Origin: Aquila chrysaetos chrysaetos
Taxonomy: Eukaryota; Chordata; Aves; Accipitriformes; Accipitridae
Direction: 5' to 3'
Length of the DNA: 64,000 nucleotides
Assembly: GCF_900496995.4 (NCBI RefSeq)
Contig: NC_044012.1
Span: 23,226,759 to 23,290,758 of the forward strand
Part shown: piece by piece, positions 12,001 through 45,863 of the stretch
Layout of the letters: the number at the start of each line of letters is the position of its first letter
Position numbering within the stretch: the stretch's first letter is position 1
Translations under genes and position numbers: made by a program
The notes under the pieces: generated by a model
Told to the model about the DNA's origin: nothing
Database searches by the model: none
The model's input: the letters and a program-made list of their open reading frames with translations, nothing else

Positions 12001-15000
12001 AGTGTCCAATACACAAAATAATACAACTGGAAAAGAACAAACTCTGTTATGCACACATTAAACACATTATTTACTACAGCAATAGGCTAAATTTCTATTC
12101 AAGAGACTTACACAACTTCCTAAACATCTATAGAAATTTTCAGATGAAACAAAGAGAAAGGAACCTAGAGCTCCAGAAAACATCTTTCTTGCTCACAGAT
12201 CATGACTGTGCTTCAGAAAGAGACAGCAGGCAGCATGATGGCTCTGCTTCACGTAAACCCAGTATTTTATGAAGGGGGGAATACAGGACCTGACATTGGC
12301 TCTAATAAAAATAAAAAAGCAATACATATGAAAAATAATGGAAAGTATCTTACATATTCATTAAAAATAGAAGTATAGATGAGCTTGTTTTCTTCTGAGT
12401 CATCAAACTCCTGGTAGTGCTTCTCCATAAAAGTCCTCTGTATTAACTGGAAATCATCATCTGGGCCACAACAAAAATGCATCATACAGTTACGAGTTTA
12501 GTCATTCTTTTTGTAACACAAAACCCACATTCACCAGTCCTCTGCTTCCCTATGATAACCACAGAGGCCTGTACACGTGCAGAGTCAGTCACCAGTACCG
12601 CAGCTGCTGCTGAGCCACCATTTCTGACCCATCTGTGAGAAGACAGAGGCTGCTGGCAGAGGGCAGTGCTACTTCAGTTAAGGGAGCCAAATCAACAGGA
12701 CAGCAGCACATCAGTCTGCATTTTGACAGCACTGTGTATCCAGAATGGAATGGGATGAACACATCCACCTAGCAAGGTCTACAATTACTTCTTATAAGTT
12801 TCATTTACACTTAGTATTAGCAAAAAAGTCCTCCTGCTTTACATTTTATGAATAAGGTTATTTATTCTTAACCCCTTTTTGTTCAGGCTCTCAGAAAAAC
12901 ATCTGTATTTTTTTAATGAAGTGAATACCTCTTCCCTACAAGAGTTCAAAATAATGGTTTTTTCCTTGAATTAAAAAATATTAGTGAAATTCCCAGATTC
13001 ACTTGCAATTGCTGAAGAATTTTTTTTCCAGTTGTAGAAGGAAACAAGAATAAAAATGAACATGGTAGGTCACCACCAAATTCAACAGAACAGGTATAAA
13101 TATAAAGGTTACTTACACACAGTGTTAAAATACACCAGTCTCAGCTTTCTAAACCCTAACACATTCAAAATTAATTTTGTTAGCATTTCTCCAGAATCAG
13201 CTACATCACCAGGCAACTGAGGCTGCAGAATCTACATCTCTCTGGGAAGGATGTAGTCAAAAAGATTATACGCTGTTCTTATGAAGCAGCTGATGGCCAA
13301 TTAGCATGAATTCTGTCTTGGCATCTTGTAAACTATTTCCTTGCACATGCTGCCTTCTCAGTTAAAATTATCGTCCTGAGAATTTAGCACCTTTTATTGC
13401 CTAAGCTCACACGATGACATTGGTGCCATTCAAAATTCCTGCTATGAATAGGTCCTGCCACGTTACAACCATATGCATACATGCAGGTTACATACAACAA
13501 AATCAGCTCAGAACGAAAGTCTCAGAAGTAGCAAGACATGGTGACAGGCAGGGGCTATTTTAGCTCTGTACGTCTGCTAACAGAAGAGCAACTTGCAATA
13601 CATTTAGCACCCATCTTGCTGTCTATAACTACATGCAGAGCTTACCCATTATGATATCCTCCAGATACCCAACAACTGCATCAAACTCTGCATCAGAAGG
13701 GGAGGAGCTGAAAGCAAAGAAAGACGGTACTGCAAAAATATACATTTCAATGACAGCAGAAATAAAAGTTAAAATTAAAAAGTGTTAACAAAAGTCTAAG
13801 CACAAATAAGCCCAGTAATTACAAGATAACTGAATAATTTCCTAGTTCCAACCTACAAAATAATCCATGACACTGATAAGACTGCTCCATGGGGATTCTC
13901 ATCAGGCCTCTACTCTATTTTCCCCAAATAGGTTCCTATAAATGTTGTTTTACTGGCATTACTGTTAAGGTAATTCCAGTCCTGGTGCAGAAGGATGTAA
14001 AGGGTGTAATTAGAACAGCAAATTAAGTATTTTCCAACCCACAAATCCTAGCTGCTACCACAATCTTTCCTTCTGCTCTCTTCCCTGCATAACTCTATAT
14101 GGTGATCACAGAACTCTAGACACTCTAGAGAATATTTTGAAATACTTGGTCTTGTGGAACCACTTAAACTCAATGTATACACAAGTATTATATAACTGAA
14201 GAAACTTACAACATTTTTCTTATGCAAGAAACATCCCTACACATTACAAATAAATAGCATAATCTCCTAAGGTCATTCTACCATGAGCAAATATTAAACA
14301 CCATTATGGATCTGAAGTCATCCAGAGAAGAAACTTTTGGTACCAGCATTTCAGGGCTCTGGATCCCTCTGCTAAATTTATTATTGTGCAGCTTGTTCAG
14401 ACACAATAAATAATCCACAGGATGTTCTTGGCCTTGGCATTCACAGCTCGTCTTTAGTAGGGGATGAACTCTTCCTATATTTGCCAGCAGATGAAAGGCA
14501 GGCTTTTCTCACACATGAGGGAAACAAGCCTCATAGGACATTTGTCTTTAAGAAAAAAATTAGCTTTGATCAGCAAAAGCACCATTTAAATTAAATTAAA
14601 ATTAAATGTCTCTCTATTTCTCTTTCAAATTTCTCTTTACTAAACAGAGCAGAACACTCTTTCAGACTAAGTTTTAAAAAAACTCATTATTTTGGTATTG
14701 AATAATACTCCACTGAAATTAATCCAACAACAGTTTAACTATAATGAGCCATTGGACTCATTCTGACCAGGAAAAACGAAAAGATATTTGATTTAAAAAG
14801 GCATCCAATCATCAAGTGGTGTTCTAGCAACATTTCTGACCTGTTAAGCCTTGGGAGATGAGTAAAGCCAAGGCAAGGGACTGGAAAAGCGTGCTCTTCC
14901 ACCAGAGGGCACGACACCACCAGGAGAGGAGCTTGCACAGCACAGTCGAAGCGTTACATACCCTGAGCATCACACTTAGGACTTGAGGCAACAGGGCTCA

Positions 15001-15926
15001 TCGCTTCCCAAGGATAATTTCCACTCTCTTTTCCCCTCCAAATAAGAGCTACTACTAGTTTTATAGCTTATTTTAACAGCAAAAGAAACAAATTTAAAGT
15101 ATTAATTTAAACACTGGTTTAAGCCTGTAAGGCAAATAATGGAATTTTAACTGTTTCAAAATAACGATTCCATCTCTCTATATAAACACATGTGCATCTG
15201 CACACCTGAAGAAACACGTGCTCACCAATCTTGTGGTTTAAGCCTCTGTTGCTTCGTCATGCCTAGTCGAGGCCAGCATACCTGTGCTGCTGAAGCAGCC
15301 CAGGGACCACGCGGCCTTTCAGTCCACAGAGTATCACAAATGAAGCAAATCTATGAACTAGAGTGACAGAGGCACAAGTGCATGTCCCCTTCTGCCACAA
15401 GCTTCAGGAGAAGAGTATGCCAGACAAATGTGGAGCAAAGCAGTGTCTTAGCATCTACTAGTGTAAAATTTGGTTGAGGCCACCTGTAAAAGGTCTCACA
15501 TGTCTAGAAGTAGCACATTCAAACACAGAGGAATAGCCTCCTCTTAGAATCCATGATATAAGATAACATATGCTATTGAAAAGGAAAGAGAAATTTTTAA
15601 TTTACAGTGAACACGAAAAAAAAAAATTTCAGCCTTACAGTGCTTATTTTGATCACTCAGCCAGGGCTATCTAGTGCTACACTCATTGCAGTTATATTTA
15701 ATTTCAGTTCACCTAAACTGTGAACTGATGTTATTCCCTCCTGAAGCTTTGCATGCTGCGCCCTTGCTCTCCTAAGAGGCAGAATCTGCTAATCAGTGTG
15801 GTATAAATTGTGTAATTATATTCCTATTACGATATTTTAACCAGTAAGTAGCTTACTGAAAATCTGACACAGAATGTAGCATACTCACGTGGCTACACCA
15901 AAGTTTTCTTCATCAGAAGTCTCCAT
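9017..15926 (-). CDS. ARL2BP: ADP-ribosylation factor-like 2 binding protein, BART (6 coding exons)
   Basis: Coding exons on the minus strand, 5' to 3': 15889-15926, 13646-13707, 12354-12460, 11582-11667, 10260-10356, 9017-9097 (stop TAG 9017-9019). All are GT-AG with matching phases, giving 156 aa. Blocks such as SDAEFDAVVGYLEDIIM, EENKLIYTSIFNEY, ISLVEKYIEEKLL and GDIFDMLLTFTDFLAFKEMF identify the BART all-helical domain (about residues 20-130), which binds GTP-loaded ARL2 and ARL3. The family acts at mitochondria, centrosome and cilium and helps retain STAT3 in the nucleus. The N-terminus is as long as the human one up to SDAEF; the C-terminus ends at SSISSS, seven residues short of the human 163 aa. 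The start is the only ATG in the first coding exon giving this alignment. Introns hold one CR1 copy (9788-9996) and otherwise unremarkable AT-rich DNA. Confidence 0.95.
9788..9996 (-). mobile_element. CR1 LINE 3' fragment, antisense to the plus strand
   Basis: It begins with 'atcatagaatcacagaatgg', the reverse complement of the CR1 tail, followed by 'aaagggacctctggaggtca' and 'ctctgggcaacctgtgccag', standard CR1 3' blocks. It is 5'-truncated, about 210 bp, in the last intron of ARL2BP and in the same orientation as the gene. Confidence 0.93.
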
Positions 15927-15944
15927 TGTTACTGCATAACCAGA
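15927..15944 (-). promoter_or_regulatory. ARL2BP: ARL2BP leader just before the start codon, with a two-codon uORF
   Basis: A strong acceptor (polypyrimidine run then CAG, AG at 15946-15945) opens the exon 18 nt before the ARL2BP ATG. Those 18 nt contain ATG-CAG-TAA (15937 down to 15929), a minimal uORF that stops 2 nt before the main ATG. The main ATG has a favourable context (A at -3, G at +4). Confidence 0.7.
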
Positions 15945-16449
15945 CTGGAGGAGAGAGACAATCTGCTGTACTGCTGCTGTTAGTAGTTACTTCTTGTTGG
16001 AAAAACTCCTAAGGAATAACATGTGACTTAGCATTAATACAAATTCAATTGTTAAATTACCATACGCTTCTCAAACAATGAATCAGGAGAGAGTCTTTAA
16101 TTTTTAGACATAGGAATTTCAAAATCATGTTCCTCCAAGGTTACTGCTACTTCTTTTCTGTAATAACCCAAATTCTCTAAGAACTTTCTCTGCCTGCTCA
16201 GAGAAGAGCTCAAAACTGCACATACCTGCAGCTAGTGTCTGTAAAGGGGATTCAAGCGACCTTTACATCTTTTCTCCTGAAGCATCTATAACTGACTATT
16301 ATAAAGACACAAGCAAATGAAGGCAGATGAGATGAAGATGCCACCCTGGCCCAGCGCATCCCAGAGAGCTGGCAGGCCAGGCTTTGGATTGTGATCCCAT
16401 GTGTCAGGCCCTCAGCCTGTGGCTGTGAGCAGCTGCTGACCCATCACAC

Positions 16450-17130
16450 AGGACAAGGCACACAGCACCCCAGGGCCACTGAAGATGGGCCAGCTGCCTT
16501 CCGGGTGCGCGCTGGGGACACCCTACTCCTGCCACCCTTGCTGGGTGATACCCGACGCCAGCCTTCAGAGCAGCCCGCCAAGGGTGCAGGAGGAGGGATG
16601 AGCGCGACCCTCGCCTCCCCCTTCTCAGTCCTGGCTCCTGGGGAGAGCGAAGCTCCCCGTCCCTGTCCCTCCCCAGGGGGACCCAGGCACCCGGCCCGCC
16701 TCACCACCTCCTCCTCCTCCTCAGACGGTCCCAAGCTACTGGGCCGTCACCTTCCCTCTCCAAAATGCACCCAGGCGACCCGCCCTTGTCAGCTCCCCCC
16801 TTCCCGAGGGCCACCGGCGTCGGGCCCGTATCACGTCCCCCCGCCCCGCAGAGGGGCCCGGGGTCCCGGCCCTGCCCCGCACCTACCGCCGGTCACGGCA
16901 GCCAGCACCGCAACCCCATCGCACGCCTCCCTTCCCCTCCGGCCCGGCCGTCTCCTGGGAAACGCTTCCTTCCGCCCCGCCCGCAGCCAATCGGAGAACG
17001 GAGGCGGCCGTAGAGGGCCCGCCCACAGCCCGAAGGCCCAATGAGAGCGGGACGGGCGGGCCGGCGGTGGCTGCCGCCATGGTGGGCCGTCGAGCCTGGC
17101 TGGGCGGGTGGCACCGGCGTCCTGGGCCGA
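16450..17130 (-). promoter_or_regulatory. ARL2BP: ARL2BP CpG-island promoter with two CCAAT boxes and an ATGGCGGC element
   Basis: G+C and CpG density rise abruptly from flanking AT-rich sequence. CCAAT pentamers on the plus strand lie at 16987-16991 and 17038-17042, 51 bp apart, so they are inverted (ATTGG) relative to the gene, a typical NF-Y arrangement. ATGGCGGC, the core of a YY1 site, lies on the gene strand at 17081 down to 17074. No TATA box is evident. The neighbouring RSPRY1 probably ends near 17540, so this promoter sits very close behind a tandem gene. Confidence 0.75.
16887..16985 (-). other. ARL2BP: Probable ARL2BP noncoding first exon
   Basis: On the minus strand a good donor (GCG|GTAGGT) begins at 16886 inside the CpG island, so an exon ending at 16887 could join the acceptor at 15945. 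The upstream limit is a guess placed just downstream of the nearer CCAAT box. The exon would carry a small uORF of 8 codons plus stop (16919 down to 16893). No transcript evidence is available. Confidence 0.5.
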
Positions 17131-17539
17131 ATTTAGCGTCCAGACATCAAAAGGCTGTCCTAGGAAGAAAATAAAAAGACAACATAGATAATGTCCTTTG
17201 TTATGATGGACGCAGGCTCCCCTCGCTGTTATTAAAGCACGTTTTCCCCTCACAAAGCAGGGCCCTGAGGGCTAGAGGAGGGCACTCTCAGCCAGGCCTC
17301 AGGGCCCACAGCCCACCCAGCACGGGCATAATTTGGGTCATGCTGGCAGAAGGCTGAGCTCGAGTGTTTCACACAAGTGTGGACACCTGCCTGGCACTGG
17401 GCTTGCCTTTCTGCCTCATGGCTAACTTCTTGTTCAAGTGACAGCTCCCGCTTCCACAGGCTGCCTGCATCCCTCTCCAGCACCGAACTGTTTGTAACCT
17501 CAGCTCTCACCAGAAGTGAAAGAATTAAAGAACAACGAA

Positions 17540-20195
17540 TAGCCTTCAAGATGTTTTTATTGTTGAATGGACAACTTTGCTACAATTCATTTTGCCTTCT
17601 GAGGGCCTGCAGAGCCACCGCCTCCCCTCCCCAGCCCTAGAGCCTTTGGGGCGTGAGGGACCAAGGCGGGCACTGCACCAGTCATAGAAGATCAAGCTTT
17701 ACAACGACGCCCCCATCGTGGATTTCAGCAGAAAGCCAGTTGAATTGTACAGTCTCTTCCTCTGTGAAATGAACAGGACAGTTCTCTGCAACACAGCTCC
17801 CTCCTCCGGCACCGTTGGCTTTCTCTGCCCAGCAGCAGCTGCACGGAAGACAGTCTGGGGCAAAATTTTCCAAAGCGTTCATATCTTTTCAACAAAGAAT
17901 GCAGGCACTTAGTCCCATGTCCACAAAGGCAGCAAGGCTCTTAGGTCACCTCCATTTCAAGGGGACACCAGATACCTAGAAGCCATTGTGGACCTGGGCC
18001 TTAAGAGCTTAATCTCATACAGCAGTTGATACGAATCAGGAGTCCTAGGCACTTCTGAAAATTTTACCTCAGTTAATCCTGGCCAGGGAAACCAAAGCCC
18101 TGAAGTTACTAGAATCTATTAAGGCAGAGTTCAAAATGGTTCTGTCCCACCTCTTCCCTAAAGTATGGTTTGCATCTTTGTACCTTAGGGATAAAAGCCT
18201 ATCATTGCATTTGGAAGCATTTAAAACTTCAAGTGATTCTGAAATACTAAGATCCTTGTGGCAGTGATGGTGTTCACGTTTGCTCACTCAGCACTGAGCA
18301 GGAAGGGACTCAGCCCTGACTGGCAACATGGCTTACAGCAAAACATCATAAAGGACAGTTAGTGAGGAAATGAGGTCCCCGTGGCACAGATTTGCCAGTC
18401 TGACTTTAATCAAAACAGGCATCCAAGGCGGAAGAGAATTCACATTTTAGCAAAAAGACTAACCAGCACTCTGTTTTTGGATTCAGACTATATTTGGAAA
18501 AAAGTCAACAAGAAAACAATGGGCAGAACTTTTCTAATTCACACATTGTACTCCAGAGGTTCAATGGAGACACTTTTTTCCCCCCTTTTTTTTTTTTTAA
18601 AATCTCTGGATGAAATTCAGCACCCTTGAGTTAGCAAAGGCAGAAGGTGAAAGGAGTTGCTAGACAGCTTGATTCTGGGACCCGTGTGCAGAGCTTTCAG
18701 CTCCTATTTAGGTCAGCAGGAAGCAAGATTGCTCAGCAGGAAGAAGCAGCCTCAGCTCTGCTTTGTTAATACTTGATAGTACAATAAAGATAATAAATTA
18801 TTTTAAAAATAAGAATTATCGCAGCATGAGAATTCACTACAACAGCCTCTGCTGTTGAATCACTGCCAAGAAGTGGGATGGTTTTGGTGGAAGTTGTGTG
18901 TGAATTAGTAAAGTTCTACTATATAGCCAGATAATTTAAAAAAGCAACCTGTACAAGTCTTGGAAGAGACCGAGTCATATCCTCAGTTGGTGCAAAATAA
19001 GCATAACTCTACCAATTTTTGTGCTACTTCACTGACACCAGCTGTGAACCCCGATTCCTTATAGAAACCTAGTAAAACAATCAAAAGCTGCCTGCTGAAA
19101 TGCATCCTTAACATACAAACATCACAAATGTGTAATTAAACTGGAGCAGAGATTCCCACTGTATGATCCCTACCAAAAATACAAAGTGTGGCCCCAAACC
19201 TGCTCAGAGCAGGACTGACACGTGGCAAGCAAGGTGCATTTTTAAAGAGTTACAGAATAAGACTGAACTTGCTATCCAAATAACATTTCTTTTTTTAAAT
19301 AAACTGGCCCAAAATTCTCCTCCAATCTAATACAGCTCAATATTTCCAAAGTGAATATAACTTTCAAAAACAACACTGATTAAAAAAGATGTTTGATGAT
19401 ACCTTAAAAAATACCCAGAATATCAAATTAATTCCAGTCCAGCGTTATAATTAGTTAAGAATACCTCCTGAAAATTATATCCTCACAAAAAAATGTGGGT
19501 ACTGAAGTTAAAAGCATCAGAAACATTATGTACTTGAAAATACCACCGATCTTTTAACATTTAAAAACAAATCAGAACATTCTTTGGAATCACCAAGTTA
19601 TTAAAACATGTGAGTTTCTCTACAGTCTCCACACTGTCTTTTCAAATCAGTCTGTGTACAGATTAAGTCTTTGAGCAGTTTAATATCCACTGTCGGAAAA
19701 TACAGAGTCTCTGACCAGCAGGAGGCTACATTGAACAGGAAAACATTGGCATTCTCTTTTTAGTACTGACTTCTGCCAAAAATAAGACTTTCGAGCACAA
19801 GACAGAACAGCCCTGTTTTAGGAGATATTTCTTTTAACTTCTTTTCTAAAATGCATTGTATGTGTACTTCCAGTGCAAATTTTTTCAACACTTGCGACAG
19901 GTGAGAAGGAAAGGGGGAGGAAGAGAGACACTCTCCTATGGTCTTGCTTGGAGGAACCAATAGCCATAGCACGCTGACTACCAGCTTTCCTTACTGTTGA
20001 AACCAGTCCCCGTTGCTGGCAACTTGAAATAGCTTATTAAAGATTTCATTTTTTAAGATAAACAGATTACAGTTTAGCATGAAATCTGGCCATGGCTATG
20101 GTTCTATGTGCGTAAAGATTGGTTAGAGATGCTTTCCCCTTTCAGTATTGGTTGGAGTTCATTAAAAACAAGTCTGTAGTATTTCTCCACGTGTG
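17540..20195 (-). other. RSPRY1: Probable RSPRY1 3'UTR
   Basis: Downstream of the RSPRY1 stop the clearest minus-strand AATAAA is at 17561-17556 (plus TTTATT), giving a 3'UTR of about 2.65 kb. Nothing between resembles a second gene: a 66-codon minus-strand frame at 17682-17882 has no recognisable features. Poly-T (18588-18598 on the plus strand) and several AT-rich runs are present. The inferred end leaves about 450 bp to the ARL2BP island. Confidence 0.5.
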
Positions 20196-43851
<23,656 letters not shown>

Positions 43852-44001
43852 CTAGAAAGTTTTACGAGTAATGTTTGTGTGATCCTGAATTGTGATTTTT
43901 TTGCATTATAAGCGTTGCTACCAGCTGGAATGAATGGGAAGTTGGAGACTTAGTTTCCGATATAATAGGTTAACACACACATTGGTCATCCAGAAGGAGG
44001 T
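43852..44001 (-). other. RSPRY1: RSPRY1 5' leader within the first coding exon, with three uORFs
   Basis: On the minus strand a polypyrimidine run and CAG (AG at 44003-44002) form the likely acceptor, so the exon would start at 44001 and run through the ATG at 43851. A second possible acceptor, TTTCTAG, sits directly before the ATG and cannot be excluded. If the upstream acceptor is used, the leader carries uORFs from 43989 to 43918 (23 codons plus stop), a second overlapping one starting MCVL, and one from 43906 to 43862 (14 codons plus stop). Confidence 0.55.
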
Positions 44002-44140
44002 CTGAAAAAGCAAACCCAAAACAAGAATCAGTGTTACTACTTCTAATGAATAACAGAAGAATTCCTATTTTAGTAAACGGAATCAGTCTTGGTGGTTAAA
44101 GCACCTAGGAAACATAAGGTTTGTACCTGAAGTCTATTGC

Positions 44141-44183
44141 AGGGAGGGAGAAAGGAAGGAAGAGAAGGAGGAGGAGGAAGAAG
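44141..44183. repeat. 43-nt uninterrupted polypurine tract
   Basis: Only A and G across 43 nt, ending in GGA repeats. On the RSPRY1 transcript this is a long C/U tract about 140 nt upstream of the predicted acceptor at 44002. Such mirror-like purine tracts can form triplex DNA, and the RNA could bind PTB-type proteins; both are inference. Confidence 0.85.
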
Positions 44184-45769
44184 TTCACTGGTAAGTAGCT
44201 CTCACCCACACACCATTCCTTTCTACACTACCTATTATTTCCCATTTCTTCCACGGTTTCTGGATGCAGAGGAACAACTTTGTCCTTAAATCTAGCACAC
44301 TGCTACCCTTTAAGTACTAACAAACCAGTTTCATTTGTTCTTTACCCTTTATAGAGACATACTGCTTAGGCCAACCAAATAAAGCCTGTACATTTAAGGT
44401 TCTCATTTCACATCAAGAATATTCAGTACCACTTCCAGACAGACTCTACAAAATAGCCAAAATTGTAAAGAACCAATCTTAGAGTTATGGCCTATCTCAA
44501 CAAACAATAGATTTAATAGTGAACTGATTAGTCTATCTGCACATAAATGTGTCTTTTTGGAACGTGACTACATCAACTGGATTCTCACCCAAAAAAGCAC
44601 CAAGTACTGACCCTGAAATAAACAGGAATTAGACACCATTTTAATGCCTACAAATCTAACTGGGATTTTGAAAGGGGTGCTTTCTGTGCGGGTTGCATGC
44701 TTGTTCGTATCTAGCATCAAACCAATCTTCCCTTTTTGGGAACAAAATGTAATTAAATCATTCTTCTGTTCTTGATTCAAATTGTTTGGATCAAATACAG
44801 GCCCACTAGCAGCTGAGATTGTAGGGCAGTCCCTCCAAACCATTAAATTGAGAATGCTAGCAAGAGCAAAAGGATTCAAAACCCCACTTCATTGCAAGTT
44901 ATTTTTCAAGCCATAGGATGTATTTCTACAGAACATTACATAAAGTCTCAGCTAAAATAAAGCCCTACAAAAGACATCATTTCACTACTTGTGCACTTCA
45001 AGCATGTCAGAATAAATAACTTAAAAGAATAACATGCATTTAGTCTTAAAAGAATCAAGTTTAACATTTAAGCTAGAAGTTACAGTGAATATCCTGTAAC
45101 AGGTTATTACTATTCTACAATTATTAAATAATCTATTTAACAGCAGACATGTAGCATCATAAAATTAAAAGTCAAAGACAGTTGACACCTTTTGTATTTG
45201 AAAGGCCCCCTACCACTGGAGCCAACTGGCAACCGTGCAATTGCTGGCTGCCATTTGGGACAAGATCACAACCACATTATTTGGGAAGCCAGACATTGGT
45301 CATATGAGCAAGTCTCTGGATGTACAGCTGTTACTGGAAAAGCACTGCAAACAAGCTCTTGCAGACTCTTCTGCAGTATGAAGTAGATTATCTTCTTTTA
45401 GCAGAGTGAAAAGTTCAGTATTAAGAAATTAACTGAAGGCTAACTAGGAAAGGAAAGAAAAAAAGCCCTCAAGGGATATTAATTGCAAAAAAAAAAAAAA
45501 AAATAAATCTTGACTTCTTGTTCAAGAAATTCCTAAACCACACATCATTAAAAGGGTTTCAGCATCACAACACACTTGCCTTACTCTAAACAGTTTGATC
45601 ACAACAAGAGGTGGGACACCAGGCTCAGGTGTCCTTCCATCTGAGCCAATACAGCTGTTATCTTCTCACTCAGCAAGTAAAAAAGTAGATGCAAAGGTGC
45701 CAATACAGACTGCATAGATCTTAGAATTGTGCAAGATCACAACTGGTTCAAATGACTTTAAAAGGTTGC

Positions 45770-45863
45770 AGGGGGTAGTGGTGGGTGGGTGGTTTTTTGT
45801 TTGTTTTTTTGTTTTTTTTGTTTTTGTTTGTTGTTTGGGTTTTTTTGGGTTTTTTTTTTTTTT
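45770..45863. repeat. T/G-only low-complexity tract
   Basis: About 94 nt composed almost solely of G and T: GGTGGGTGGGTGG followed by TTTG/TTTTG runs and a terminal T14. On the RSPRY1 RNA strand it is A/C-rich. A similar but shorter tract is at 27498-27558. Confidence 0.85.

Noticed and set aside
17079-17174. 31-codon plus-strand frame with a perfect Kozak ATG
   Set aside because: The motif is explained as the reverse complement of a YY1 core at the ARL2BP promoter; the peptide has no features. Kept only as a check in the findings.
17682-17882. 66-codon Cys-containing minus-strand frame downstream of RSPRY1
   Set aside because: The cysteines do not fit a zinc-finger spacing and the region is best explained as RSPRY1 3'UTR.
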